Shown here: piece after piece, positions 1-9,009 of the stretch
Layout: every line of letters begins with the position of its first letter
Position numbering within the stretch: the first letter of the stretch is position 1
Source of the DNA: an uncultured Eubacteriales bacterium
GTDB lineage: Bacteria; Bacillota; Clostridia; Oscillospirales; Acutalibacteraceae
Direction: 5' to 3'
Assembly: GCA_934462705.1 (NCBI GenBank)
Contig: CAKSIH010000003.1
Coordinates: forward strand, 94,979 to 158,978
Length of the DNA: 64,000 bases
Translations under genes and position numbers: made by a program
The notes under the pieces: model-generated
The model's database searches: none
Seen by the model: only the letters and a program-made list of their open reading frames with translations
Told to the model about the DNA's origin: nothing

Positions 1-1053
1 GAAGGGTTCAAGCGGGCGCTAACGAGGGTTATGAATGACTACGCAAGGCGCAACAATATTCTTAAAGAGAATGATAAAAATCTTTCCGGAGAAGATGTGC
101 GCGAGGGTTTGACGGTAGTGATAAGCGTAAAGCTAAAGGAAGCGCAATTTGAAGGGCAGACCAAAGCAAAACTTGGAAACACGGAAATTAGAATGTTGGT
201 AGACGGCCTTATAAGCGAGAAATTCAAGGTGTTTTTGGAGGAAAATCCGGCTACTGCAAAAGCTATTTTCGAAAAATCACTTGCAGCAGCAAGAGCTCGT
301 GATGCTGCAAGAAAGGCCAGGGACCTGGTTCGCAGAAAATCAGCATTGGAATCGGCGTCGCTGCCAGGGAAACTCGCAGATTGTCAATCTAGGAACCCGG
401 ACGAGACGGAAATTTACATAGTTGAAGGAGATTCCGCAGGAGGCTCTGCAAAGAGCGGCCGAGACAGGAAATTTCAAGCAATTTTGCCCTTATGGGGAAA
501 GATGCTAAACGTTGAGAAGGCTCGGCTAGACAGGGTTTATGGAAACGATAAACTCATGCCAGTAATAACAGCGCTGGGGTGTGGAATCGGAGATGAATTT
601 GACATAAGCAAACTTCGCTATGGCAAGGTTATAATTATGGCAGACGCCGATGTAGACGGCTCGCACATAAGAACACTGCTGCTCACGTTTTTCTTCAGAT
701 TTATGCGTCAGCTGATTGAGGAAGGGCACATTTACATCGCGCAGCCACCACTATACCGCATTACAAAGGCCAAAAAGCACATGTATGCATTCTCGGATGA
801 GGAAAGAAATTCTATACTTATGGAGATAGGTGGAAATGCGGATATCCAGCGGTACAAAGGTCTTGGAGAGATGGATTCGGAGCAGCTTTGGGAAACAACA
901 ATGAATCCGGAAACCAGAACTATGCTAAAAGTGGAGCTTGCAGATGCAGCAGCTGCAGATGAAATTTTCACAATCTTGATGGGTGACAAGGTAGAACCAA
1001 GGCGAGAGTTTATAGAGAAAAATGCAAAATATGTTCAGAATTTGGATATTTAA
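1..1053 (+). CDS. gyrB: DNA gyrase subunit B, C-terminal part (5' end outside window)
   Basis: The reading frame is open from base 1, so the gene starts before the window and about 350 C-terminal residues are seen. GyrB is the ATPase/TOPRIM subunit of DNA gyrase and works with GyrA to introduce negative supercoils. The TOPRIM acidic motif EGDSAGG (around 424-444), the metal-binding DADVDG run (around 643-660) and the RYKGLGEM motif near 852-875 are all present. The end YVQNLDI is typical of the family. A YcxB-like gene separates it from gyrA. The N-terminal GHKL ATPase domain cannot be assessed. Confidence 0.97.
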   Translation, partial: EGFKRALTRVMNDYARRNNILKENDKNLSGEDVREGLTVVISVKLKEAQFEGQTKAKLGNTEIRMLVDGLISEKFKVFLEENPATAKAIFEKSLAAARARDAARKARDLVRRKSALESASLPGKLADCQSRNPDETEIYIVEGDSAGGSAKSGRDRKFQAILPLWGKMLNVEKARLDRVYGNDKLMPVITALGCGIGDEFDISKLRYGKVIIMADADVDGSHIRTLLLTFFFRFMRQLIEEGHIYIAQPPLYRITKAKKHMYAFSDEERNSILMEIGGNADIQRYKGLGEMDSEQLWETTMNPETRTMLKVELADAAAADEIFTILMGDKVEPRREFIEKNAKYVQNLDI

Positions 1054-1079
1054 TTAATTTTAACTTATGGAGGAATAAA

Positions 1080-1766
1080 ATGAACGAGCACGAAGACAAG
1101 TTAAACATTACAAGCGGAGCGAATTCCGAGGACGGAAAAATTGTATTAACAGAGTCGGAAGAAGAATCTCAAGATGATAAACCTGACCCGTGCGAGAGCG
1201 ACTGGGATGGCACGGAATCGGAATTTGTGGAGGATGATGATGCAGAGGAATACGAGGAAAAGTATAGCGGAATAAAGCTTAGCTATTCATTAAAGCGCGA
1301 GGAGATAACATCATGTTTAAAGCACGTGGGGTTTAATAAAAATAGCGGAATTCGCCAAATTGTAGAGCTATGCTTGCTGACAATCCTTGTAGTAATGTTT
1401 TTTGTAATGTATTCGGTGACGGGATTGAAAACCAATTTAGTGCTGGCTGGTTTGGCAATACTGACAATGGTGATTCTTTTGGTGGTGCCGGCTGTAAGCT
1501 TAAATATAAACGCGGAAAAAATGACAACCGGGAGACAGCTTGATGTAGAGATTTATCCTGACAGCATAGAAGTGTACAGTGGAGCGTCGAAGTGGGAAAT
1601 ACCAATGGATGGCAGCAGTCAATTTGAGGAATTTAATAAAATGCTGCTTGTTTATATGCCGCAAGAGAAAATATTTATTATCCCGATAAGGGCTATAGAG
1701 CCGGACTTTTTAGCAGATGTTCAGGCAATGATAGTGGCTGGAACAAGTCCGAAGACAGACGATTAA
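1080..1766 (+). CDS. YcxB-like two-TM membrane protein between gyrB and gyrA
   Basis: This 228-residue protein has a very acidic, low-complexity N-terminus (residues 1-65, rich in E, D and S), then two adjacent hydrophobic segments (about residues 98-116 and 119-140) and a C-terminal soluble domain ending near FIIPIRAIEPDFLADV. The two-TM hairpin plus the C-terminal 'IIP-R' motif resembles YcxB-type proteins; this is a pattern judgement. The start ATG follows GGAGG at 1071. It sits 26 nt after gyrB and 40 nt before gyrA, so it is probably co-transcribed with gyrase. No catalytic residues are evident and the function is unknown. Confidence 0.8.
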   Translation: MNEHEDKLNITSGANSEDGKIVLTESEEESQDDKPDPCESDWDGTESEFVEDDDAEEYEEKYSGIKLSYSLKREEITSCLKHVGFNKNSGIRQIVELCLLTILVVMFFVMYSVTGLKTNLVLAGLAILTMVILLVVPAVSLNINAEKMTTGRQLDVEIYPDSIEVYSGASKWEIPMDGSSQFEEFNKMLLVYMPQEKIFIIPIRAIEPDFLADVQAMIVAGTSPKTDD

Positions 1767-1806
1767 GGCAGCAAAGTATGAAAAATAAGAAAGAGGTGTC
1801 ATTTTT

Positions 1807-4284
1807 TTGAATACCGATGAAAATTTAGTATTGGATTCCAAAATAATAAATGTAGAAATCGAGAAAGAAATGCAAAAGTCTTTTTTAGATTATTCAATGT
1901 CGGTAATAGTAGCAAGGGCGCTTCCAGACGTGCGAGATGGTCTAAAACCGGTACACAGACGAATTTTATACACGCTGTTTGAAAACGGACTTGGACCAGA
2001 CAAAGCATACAGAAAATGTGCGGATACGGTAGGCTCGGTGTTAGGTCGGTATCATCCTCATGGAGATACTTCGGTTTACGACGCTTTGGTAAGGCTTGCT
2101 CAGGATTTTTCCATGCGATACATTTTGGTTGATGGCCATGGAAATTTTGGTTCGGTGGACGGTGATCCGCCGGCTGCATACCGTTATACAGAGGCGAAAA
2201 TGAGTAAGATGTCGGTGGAGATGCTGACGGACATAGACAAGGACACGGTAGATTTTACGCCAAACTACGATGACAGGCTTAAAGAGCCGGCAGTGTTGCC
2301 GTCGCGGTTTCCAAATCTCTTGGTGAATGGGTCAACAGGGATAGCCGTAGGCATGGCGACCAACATACCACCGCATAATTTGGGCGAGGTTGTGGATGCA
2401 ATTTGCTATTTTATAGATAATCCCGATGCGACCCTGGAAGATTTAATGATGTATATAAAAGGCCCGGATTTCCCAACAGGTGCGCAAATTATGGGTCTGA
2501 GCGGTATAAGGGCGGCATATGCTACAGGGCGCGGAAAAATTACGGTGCGGGCATGTGCAGAAATTGTTGAGGATAAAAATGGCAGATTTAAGATAGTGGT
2601 AACCGAGCTGCCATACCAAGTTAACAAGGCAAGGTTATGCGAGAGCATAGCAGAACTCGTAAAAGATAAGCGAATAGAGGGGATTTCAAATATAGAGGAC
2701 CACTCTGATCGGAACGGAATGCATATTCGGATTGACCTTAAACGTGACGCGACACCGCAGGTTGTACTGAACCAACTTTACAACTATACGCAGATGCAAA
2801 TAACATTTGGTGCAATAATGCTTGCAATAGTAAATGGTGAGCCCAAAATTTTGACCCTTCACGACATGATAAAGCATTATGTCGATTTTCAAATTGAGGT
2901 TATCACACGGCGTACCGTATTTAATCTGAAAAAGGCTCGCGAGAGAGCGCATATTTTAGAGGGGCTAAAAGTTGCAATTGACAACATAGACGAGGTAGTG
3001 GAGATCCTCAGGTCATCCAAATCGGTAGCAGAGGGCAAAACCAGATTAATGGAGCGCTTTAATCTCGATGATATACAGGCTCAAGCAATAGTGCAAATGA
3101 GACTAGGCCAGTTAACGGGTCTTGAGCGCGGAAAAATCGAGGAAGAGTTGAAAGAACTAGCAGAGAAGATATCGGATTTAGAGGACATATTAGCGAATAA
3201 AGAAAGGCTTTTATCGATACTTAAAGAGGAGATAACACAAATAAAGGCAAAGTTTGCAGACGATCGCAGAACTCAGATAACCGCGGTGACCGGCGAAGTT
3301 GATATAGAGGACTTAATACCGCAAGAAGAGTGCGTTTTAACCATGACAAACTTTGGCTACGTAAAAAGGCAGAAAATCGATGCATATAAGCTGCAAAAGC
3401 GTGGCGGCAAGGGAATCTCAGGAATGACACGACGCGAAGAGGACTTTGCGAGTGAAATGTTTATAACGAATACGCATGATTACGTAATGTTCTTTACGAA
3501 TTTAGGCCGAGTCTACAGGTTGAAGTGCTATGAAATTCCGGAAGGTTCCAGGTCCTCCAAGGGCACAAATATTGCAAATCTTATACCAATAGTGCCAAAC
3601 GAAAAAGTAAATGCAATGATAAAGGTCTCAGCGTTTGATGACGAACACTATCTTGTGATGGTAACACGGCATGGTATCATAAAGAGGACGCTGCTTAGTG
3701 CATATGATACGGCAAGAAAGGGCGGTTTAATTGCTATTGACCTTGATGACGGCGATGAGCTTGCTTGGGTAACCGTTACAGATGGCTCGGCAGAGTTAAT
3801 CGTGGCAACCAGGGACGGCATGGCGATAAGAATTTTAGAAACAGATATAAGACCGCTGAGCAGGGCGGCGCGAGGGGTTCGTGCGTTGACGTTAAACCCG
3901 GATGATGAGGTTGTTGGTATGGCGCATGTAAAGGAGAATGAGCTTTTGCTGACGGTATCTGAAACAGGGTACGGAAGGCTGTCTGAATTTAGTGAATATC
4001 GCTTACAACGTAGAGGTGGCAAAGGTTTAATAAATTATCACGTGGAAAAATACGGGAAGGTGGCATCAATAAAATCAGTAAGCCTTGATGATGATGTCAT
4101 ATTAATCGCAGAAAATGGAGTGATAATTAGGATAGCCGTTAACTCTATCAGGGCTTGTTCGAGGGGCTCCAAAGGTGTTAAAGTAATGAGGATCGGAGAA
4201 GGCAACAAAATAGTAGCTGTGGCCACGGCTCCTCATGATGAAGAAGCCATGGATGAGTTTGAAGAGGTTGAAGAAGAAAGTTGA
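1807..4284 (+). CDS. gyrA: DNA gyrase subunit A
   Basis: This is the full-length (825 aa) breakage-reunion subunit of DNA gyrase. The start is TTG, with AAAGAGGTG at 1789-1797 as ribosome binding site. The catalytic tyrosine is in the RYTEAK motif (Tyr127). The quinolone-determining stretch HPHGDTSVYD carries Thr88 where E. coli has Ser83, and Asp92 aligns with E. coli Asp87. The C-terminal beta-pinwheel contains a GyrA box (RGGKG) near 3400, and a second RGGKG copy near 4012-4023. Length and domain order are standard. The C-terminus is acidic (DEFEEVEEES). Confidence 0.98.
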   Translation: MNTDENLVLDSKIINVEIEKEMQKSFLDYSMSVIVARALPDVRDGLKPVHRRILYTLFENGLGPDKAYRKCADTVGSVLGRYHPHGDTSVYDALVRLAQDFSMRYILVDGHGNFGSVDGDPPAAYRYTEAKMSKMSVEMLTDIDKDTVDFTPNYDDRLKEPAVLPSRFPNLLVNGSTGIAVGMATNIPPHNLGEVVDAICYFIDNPDATLEDLMMYIKGPDFPTGAQIMGLSGIRAAYATGRGKITVRACAEIVEDKNGRFKIVVTELPYQVNKARLCESIAELVKDKRIEGISNIEDHSDRNGMHIRIDLKRDATPQVVLNQLYNYTQMQITFGAIMLAIVNGEPKILTLHDMIKHYVDFQIEVITRRTVFNLKKARERAHILEGLKVAIDNIDEVVEILRSSKSVAEGKTRLMERFNLDDIQAQAIVQMRLGQLTGLERGKIEEELKELAEKISDLEDILANKERLLSILKEEITQIKAKFADDRRTQITAVTGEVDIEDLIPQEECVLTMTNFGYVKRQKIDAYKLQKRGGKGISGMTRREEDFASEMFITNTHDYVMFFTNLGRVYRLKCYEIPEGSRSSKGTNIANLIPIVPNEKVNAMIKVSAFDDEHYLVMVTRHGIIKRTLLSAYDTARKGGLIAIDLDDGDELAWVTVTDGSAELIVATRDGMAIRILETDIRPLSRAARGVRALTLNPDDEVVGMAHVKENELLLTVSETGYGRLSEFSEYRLQRRGGKGLINYHVEKYGKVASIKSVSLDDDVILIAENGVIIRIAVNSIRACSRGSKGVKVMRIGEGNKIVAVATAPHDEEAMDEFEEVEEES

Positions 4285-4332
4285 GAAAATAAAATCAGGC
4301 ATAATTTGGGGAGCACGAGGAGAATCAAAAAA

Positions 4333-4389
4333 ATGCGATATATCCAGAATATCGTAATGAAAAAGTCCCAAATAAGATTAAAAAATTAA
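4333..4389 (+). other. Possible 18-codon leader ORF between gyrA and rpe
   Basis: An ATG at 4333 is preceded by GAGGAG (4318-4323) and opens an 18-codon frame (MRYIQNIVMKKSQIRLKN) that stops at 4387-4389, just before the inverted repeat at 4407-4446. The order of SD, short ORF and hairpin resembles a leader peptide, but nothing links its codons to a regulatory signal. It could be chance. Confidence 0.2.
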
Positions 4390-4406
4390 AATTTTAGAAA
4401 AAATAA

Positions 4407-4446
4407 AAAGTTTTCAACGAATTTTTAAAAGTTTGTTGAAAACTTT
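4407..4446 (+). promoter_or_regulatory. 12-bp inverted repeat upstream of rpe
   Basis: AAAGTTTTCAAC (4407-4418) is perfectly complementary to GTTGAAAACTTT (4435-4446) with a 16-nt AT-rich loop. It ends 32 nt before the rpe start codon and has no T tract, so it is more likely a leader structure or an operator than an intrinsic terminator for gyrA. Confidence 0.45.
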
Positions 4447-4477
4447 GCTTCTAGAGGGCAACAAGAGGAGGGTTACG

Positions 4478-5137
4478 ATGGAGATATCACCATCAATGCT
4501 GGCAAGCAACTTTGCAAATTTGAGCGATGAATTGAAGAAAATTGAGAAAAATGGCGCGGACTACGTGCATTTAGATGTAATGGATGGAATGTTTGTTCCG
4601 AATATCACGTTTGGTGCGCCAGTTATAAAATCGATGCGAAAGTACAGTGTACTGCCTTTTGACGTGCATTTAATGATAAATGAGCCATTTAGGTATATAG
4701 ACGACTTCGTGAAGGCTGGCGCAGATATTATAACATTTCATGTAGAGGCTGAATCGGATATAGAGGGTACAATCCATAAAATAAAGAGCGGTGGTGTAAA
4801 ATGTGGATTATCAATAAAACCGGGAACGCCAGTAGAGGAGTTGTATCCTTTTATAAAAGAGATTGATTTAGCGCTAGTTATGACGGTTGAGCCGGGGTTT
4901 GGGGGTCAAAAGTTTATGCCGGAAATGATGGAGAAAGTAAGGCTTTTGAAAGATAAGATAACGGAAACCGGTGCGGCAGTAAAAATAGAGGTTGACGGCG
5001 GCATAGATGAAAAAACAGCAAAACTAGCAGGGGCCAGCGGTGTGGATATTTGTGTAGCAGGGACAGCAATTTTTAATGCAAGCAATATGCAAGCAAGTAT
5101 AAAAGCAATAAAAAACGGTAACCATAAGCAAATATAA
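4478..5137 (+). CDS. rpe: Ribulose-phosphate 3-epimerase
   Basis: The product (219 aa) interconverts ribulose 5-phosphate and xylulose 5-phosphate in the pentose phosphate pathway. It shows the TIM-barrel family motifs HLDVMDGMFVPNITFG (metal-binding His and Asp), FDVHLMI, VEPGFGGQKFM and EVDGGI in the correct order. The ATG at 4478 is chosen because GAGGAGGG lies just upstream (4465-4472). The frame extends upstream to a TTG at 4433, but that would start inside the inverted repeat. Length is standard. Confidence 0.95.
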   Translation: MEISPSMLASNFANLSDELKKIEKNGADYVHLDVMDGMFVPNITFGAPVIKSMRKYSVLPFDVHLMINEPFRYIDDFVKAGADIITFHVEAESDIEGTIHKIKSGGVKCGLSIKPGTPVEELYPFIKEIDLALVMTVEPGFGGQKFMPEMMEKVRLLKDKITETGAAVKIEVDGGIDEKTAKLAGASGVDICVAGTAIFNASNMQASIKAIKNGNHKQI

Positions 5138-5165
5138 AGTGTATAAGGTTTGGACATAAATGAGG

Positions 5166-5216
5166 GCGCGGGGGCGCGATCGAACGGAGTTTAGTCGTTC
5201 GGCCGCGCCCCCGCGC
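5166..5216. terminator. GC-rich hairpin between convergent rpe and XRE genes
   Basis: A 13-bp stem (GCGCGGGGGCGCG 5166-5178 with CGCGCCCCCGCGC 5204-5216) encloses a second 6-bp stem CGAACG/CGTTCG with a 9-nt loop. It lies between the convergent ends of rpe (5137) and the XRE gene (5245), so a bidirectional terminator role is likely, although only a short T run (5222-5226) follows. Confidence 0.6.
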
Positions 5217-5244
5217 TTCCGGTTTTTGCAAGTATAAAAAGTAA

Positions 5245-5568
5245 TCAAATAAGAATCTCAATTAAATCAATAACAACTTTTCTTTTTTGGCTGGAAAGTT
5301 TTCTAAATTGCTGAATAAAGGTTTTTTCTGCAATATTTAAATCAAACTTTTCGGTGGGTTCAATTTTATGCTTAATATCGGTATATCCAACTAGATAGTC
5401 AATGGAAGTATCAAAAATATCAGCGAGAGTCATAAGGGCTTCGATGTCTGGTTCAATGTAATTATTTTCATATTTATGTACGGATTGTTGAGTTACTCCA
5501 AGTGCATTAGCCAAAACTTGCTGCGTTAAACCGTGTTCTTTACGTAGAGACTTAATGTTAAAAGGCAT
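5245..5568 (-). CDS. XRE-family helix-turn-helix regulator
   Basis: This 107-residue protein has an N-terminal Cro/CI-type HTH (about residues 5-60: LRKEHGLTQQVLANALGVTQQSVHKYENN, shown in parts by LTQQVLANALGV and SVHKYE). The context IDYLVGYTD is the usual end of the domain. A short helical C-terminal segment (FIQQFRKLSSQKRKVVIDLIEIL) may dimerise. The start at 5568 is preceded by GGAGTG on the minus strand; the longer upstream frame is hydrophobic and lacks a binding site. It is a single gene pointing toward rpe. Its target is unknown; self-regulation would be typical. Confidence 0.85.
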   Translation of the reverse strand: MPFNIKSLRKEHGLTQQVLANALGVTQQSVHKYENNYIEPDIEALMTLADIFDTSIDYLVGYTDIKHKIEPTEKFDLNIAEKTFIQQFRKLSSQKRKVVIDLIEILI

Positions 5569-5832
5569 ATTAAAAACACTCCTATAAAAATTTATAATTT
5601 TAATAAAGGTTACAAAACAGTAGATTAGTGCTAAGGTTAATTTAAAATGTTGATTACAAAAACAGATTACAAAAAAATAATCAATAAAACCATTGTAACG
5701 AAAAAACATTGTAGATACAAGAGGAAATTTGTCAAGGTTAAAAAATAGAAAATGAGCAAATAAGAGAAAAGGTGAGTAAAAATGAGAAAACTAAAGAATA
5801 GACTAATGCAAATTAAAATAATAAAAAAGTTA

Positions 5833-5861
5833 TTGACTAAAAAAAAGTTTTATGGTAAAAT
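5833..5861 (+). promoter_or_regulatory. Promoter of rplM-rpsI
   Basis: TTGACT (5833-5838), a 17-nt spacer and TAAAAT (5856-5861) form a sigma-A type promoter. It ends about 40 nt before the rplM start codon and supports the start at 5903 rather than 5852. Confidence 0.75.
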
Positions 5862-5902
5862 CAAAAAGTGAGAAAATAAATAAAAAATTAGGAGGAAAGA
5901 AA

Positions 5903-6331
5903 ATGACAACTTATATGCCAAAACAGCATGAAGTTACGCGTAAGTGGTATGTAATAGATGCAAAAGGAAAGCCGCTTGGAAGAGTAGCAGCAAAAGCAGC
6001 AACCTTGCTTCGTGGAAAACATAAACCAACATTTGCACCACACGTTGATTGCGGGGACCATGTAATAATCATCAATTGTGGGGAAGCAAAATTAACAGGA
6101 AATAAGTTAACACAAAAATTTTATTATCGTCACACAGGATACATTGGACATTTAAAAGAAATTCGGTATGACAGACTAATGGCAGAAAATCCTGAGAAAG
6201 CAATGATGTTAGCTGTAAAAGGTATGATTCCGGATACGACAATAGGTCGACATGCACTAACAAGACTAAGAGTATACAGGGGCGCAGAGCATGTACACGC
6301 AGCGCAAAAACCCGAATCCTTAGAGATATAG
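5903..6331 (+). CDS. rplM: 50S ribosomal protein L13
   Basis: The 142-residue product is ribosomal protein L13, an early-assembly protein of the large subunit. Typical segments are WYVIDAKGKPLGRVA, LRGKHKPTFAPHVDCGD and the conserved middle YYRHTGYIGHLK. The ATG at 5903 follows AGGAGGAAAG. It lies 15 nt before rpsI, the conserved L13-S9 operon of bacteria. Confidence 0.98.
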   Translation: MTTYMPKQHEVTRKWYVIDAKGKPLGRVAAKAATLLRGKHKPTFAPHVDCGDHVIIINCGEAKLTGNKLTQKFYYRHTGYIGHLKEIRYDRLMAENPEKAMMLAVKGMIPDTTIGRHALTRLRVYRGAEHVHAAQKPESLEI

Positions 6332-6346
6332 GAAAGGAGAACCAAT

Positions 6347-6748
6347 ATGTACGATAAGGCACCATATTTTTACGGTACAGGAAGAAGAAAGAGTTCTGTT
6401 GCAAGAGTAAGAGTTTATAAGGGAACAGGCAAGATTACAATTAACGATAGAGATATCGATGATTATTTTGGCCTGGAAACACTAAAATTAATAGTACGTC
6501 AACCATTGGTGCTAACAGAAACCAATGAAAAATTTGATATAGTGTGCAGAGTTGCAGGCGGCGGCGTAACCGGCCAAGCAGGAGCAATTCGTCATGGAAT
6601 ATCAAGGGCATTATTACAATACGATTCAGAAAATTTAAGGCCAATACTCAAAAGGGCTGGCTTCTTAACACGTGACCCAAGAATGAAGGAACGTAAGAAA
6701 TACGGACTAAAAGCAGCTCGTCGCGCTCCGCAGTTCAGCAAAAGATAA
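6347..6748 (+). CDS. rpsI: 30S ribosomal protein S9
   Basis: The 133-residue product is ribosomal protein S9. The N-terminal YGTGRRKSSVARV, the central GGGVTGQAGAIRHGISRAL and the basic C-terminal tail ending QFSKR (which reaches the P-site tRNA) are all diagnostic. It follows rplM by 15 nt with AAAGGAGA as binding site and is closed by an intrinsic terminator at 6780. Confidence 0.98.
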   Translation: MYDKAPYFYGTGRRKSSVARVRVYKGTGKITINDRDIDDYFGLETLKLIVRQPLVLTETNEKFDIVCRVAGGGVTGQAGAIRHGISRALLQYDSENLRPILKRAGFLTRDPRMKERKKYGLKAARRAPQFSKR

Positions 6749-6779
6749 TCGACTGTCCAAACAGTCTCAAAATGGTTCA

Positions 6780-6815
6780 AAAACCCCGGAAAATCAGGAT
6801 TTTCCGGGGTTTTAT
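6780..6815 (+). terminator. Intrinsic terminator of rplM-rpsI
   Basis: AACCCCGGAAAATC (6782-6795) pairs perfectly with GATTTTCCGGGGTT (6798-6811) across a 2-nt loop. The stem is flanked by A residues and followed by TTATT, so it is a classic rho-independent terminator that could work in both directions. Confidence 0.9.
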
Positions 6816-7398
6816 TGTACCCAAACGGGCCAAAATAATTTGACGTGATTTGGGTTAATGAGAATCGTGCGCGCTCGCTCAATTGTAGAAAGTTATGGAG
6901 ATAACATATGAGCTAAGATAAATTGGTTTTTATGAATGGTGACAAGTAAAAGTATGTTGTGGATTGGAAGGAACAGGAGCAGAGCAAACATTTTCACGAA
7001 AGGCCGATGGATTGACAGGAACATGGGCAGCAGTGAGAGCGGTCTTGTAGAAGTCAGCCAAAACCAGAATACAAAAAGACAGTGCCAAAAGAAGACAATT
7101 ATTGACATTTATACGAAGGTCAAGTACAATAAACCAAAAGACTTTGGGTTTAGTGAATAAATCACTCGGTCAAAATGTCCCAGAATATCTGAATTCACAG
7201 AAATATCATGTCCGAATAAAAATTTACAGTGTGCCGTATGATATTCTAGGTATTATTTAAACTGTATATTTTTTATTTTGCAACTGGCATCAAATTAATG
7301 CTGGTTGCAAAGGATAAGATAAAATATAGGGAAATAACCGTTAATTGAATGCTGTTTTTATCAGTTATAATGTTTTTTCAGTGGCAGGTGTAAGATAA
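6816..7398. other. 583-bp stretch without a convincing gene
   Basis: Overlapping open frames on both strands near 6893-7160 lack a good ribosome binding site and have no recognisable composition; they are probably remnants. At 7277-7311 an imperfect palindrome (TTTGCAACTGGCAT and ATGCTGGTTGCAAA, 7-nt spacer) lies about 90 nt before the flavoprotein gene and could be an operator. TATAAT at about 7365 with TTGAAT upstream (15-nt spacer) is a possible promoter for that gene. Confidence 0.4.
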
Positions 7399-9009
7399 AT
7401 GAAAAAAATAATTATTATAGGTTCCGGTGCTGCAGGCTTAAGTGCAGCTTTGGAGCTTGCAGAAAATGGATTTCAGTCAATACTTGTGTCGGACATGCCA
7501 TCGGAGAGAGCCCAGTCGGTTATGGCAGAAGGGGGAATCAACGCGGCAGCAAATAACGAGATAGATTCTCCAAATCTTCATGCAGAAGAGACCATTAAAG
7601 CTGGCAGATATATTGTGAATCCGAAAGCCATATATCAGATGACAGAAGCTGCTCCTGAAATTATAGAGAATTTATTTTCAACAGGGATGTCATTTACACT
7701 TAATAAAGATAAAAAACCAGATGTAAGAGCTTTTGGTGGACAGTCTGTAAAAAGAACGTTTTTTGCGGCAGCAAATACCGGAAAGCAGCTTATGTATGTC
7801 CTAATTGACCAGGTTCGTAAATATGAAGCTGTAGGGTTAATTGAGCGTATGTGTGGTTGGACATTTTTAAAACTATTGTATTGTGATAATCAGGCCTATG
7901 GTTGTATCCTTTTTCATCCGATCACGTTGGAAAAAAAGTATGTTTATGGAAAAATAATTATTGCATCCGGCGGTCTTAATGGAATGTTTGGAAACGCCAC
8001 TGGGTCAGTAAAAAACACAGGATCAGTTACCGCAAACCTGTTCTCTTCTGGGGTTAAATTTGCTAATGGTGAATTTATTCAGTATCATCCGACGACAGTA
8101 AAATTATATGGAAAAAATATGTTGATTACAGAAGCTGTGCGTGGAGAGGGTGGCCGCCTTTATGTATTGGATAATGGCAACCCAATTTATTTCATGGAGG
8201 AAAAGTATCCTGAGCTTGGTAATTTAATGCCGAGAGATGTGATTGCAAAGGAAGAATGGATGCAAATTAAGCGTGGGAAAAAAATATACCTTGATATGCG
8301 GTATCTTGATGCTATGGTTTATGAGAGCAAATTAGAAGGAGTTATTAATGATTGTATCCGTTTCCTGAATCTTGATCCGAGAAAAGAGCCGATTCCAATC
8401 CTTCCAGGAATACACTATTTTATGTGCGGAATATGGGTGGATGCAGATCATCGCACGTCAATGAAAAATCTTTATGCGTCAGGAGAGTGTGCGTGCCAGT
8501 ATCATGGAGCAAACCGACTAGGAGGTAATTCTCTTCTTGGGGCTTTATATGGAGGAAGAGTTGCAGCAAGGTCAGCACTGGAAGATGAAGAAGTATCAGA
8601 ATGTCTAGATATTGAGGATAAGATTCCCAAAAATAAAAACAATGTTTCAGGCAGTTATACAAAAAATTGGAAGTGCATGCAGAGCGTGCTAAAAAATGGA
8701 CTTTGCATCGACCGAAATGAAGAATCGCTAAAGAATGCAGTGGCAAAGCTGGACAGGATTGTGGAAAGGCTTGACAAAGAATATGATGATACAGCGACAG
8801 AAGCAGAAAATCTGGCAATTTTTGATTGCTGTGTATTAGGAAAAGCAATGTTACTATGCGCATTGGAAAGAAAAGAAAGTAGGGGTGCACATAACAGGAG
8901 TGACTATCCGACAGAAAACGAGGAATATCGGAAGCAAACTGTGGCAGAGCTTGTGAAGGGAATAATTCGTATTTATTTTCAAAAGGTGGGTGATGAAAAT
9001 GACAATTGA
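7399..9009 (+). CDS. Fumarate reductase/succinate dehydrogenase flavoprotein-like subunit
   Basis: This 536-residue protein belongs to the FrdA/SdhA/aspartate-oxidase flavoprotein family. The N-terminal Rossmann motif IIIGSGAAGLSAALE binds FAD, and SVMAEGGINAA is the usual flavin-contact region. HPTT (near residue 234), TEAVRGEGGRLY and HYFMCGI with ANRLGGNSLLGALYGGRVA are the substrate and FAD motifs. The first-strand glycines are intact, so it should be active. The start ATG follows GGCAGGTG. Its last codons overlap the iron-sulfur subunit gene, which indicates translational coupling. Fumarate reduction is the likelier direction in an anaerobe, but L-aspartate oxidase-like chemistry cannot be excluded by eye. 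Confidence 0.85.
   Translation: MKKIIIIGSGAAGLSAALELAENGFQSILVSDMPSERAQSVMAEGGINAAANNEIDSPNLHAEETIKAGRYIVNPKAIYQMTEAAPEIIENLFSTGMSFTLNKDKKPDVRAFGGQSVKRTFFAAANTGKQLMYVLIDQVRKYEAVGLIERMCGWTFLKLLYCDNQAYGCILFHPITLEKKYVYGKIIIASGGLNGMFGNATGSVKNTGSVTANLFSSGVKFANGEFIQYHPTTVKLYGKNMLITEAVRGEGGRLYVLDNGNPIYFMEEKYPELGNLMPRDVIAKEEWMQIKRGKKIYLDMRYLDAMVYESKLEGVINDCIRFLNLDPRKEPIPILPGIHYFMCGIWVDADHRTSMKNLYASGECACQYHGANRLGGNSLLGALYGGRVAARSALEDEEVSECLDIEDKIPKNKNNVSGSYTKNWKCMQSVLKNGLCIDRNEESLKNAVAKLDRIVERLDKEYDDTATEAENLAIFDCCVLGKAMLLCALERKESRGAHNRSDYPTENEEYRKQTVAELVKGIIRIYFQKVGDENDN

Noticed and set aside
6893..7160. Overlapping ORFs on both strands (74 and 71 codons)
   Set aside because: Neither has a ribosome binding site or a recognisable pattern; composition looks like chance or remnants.
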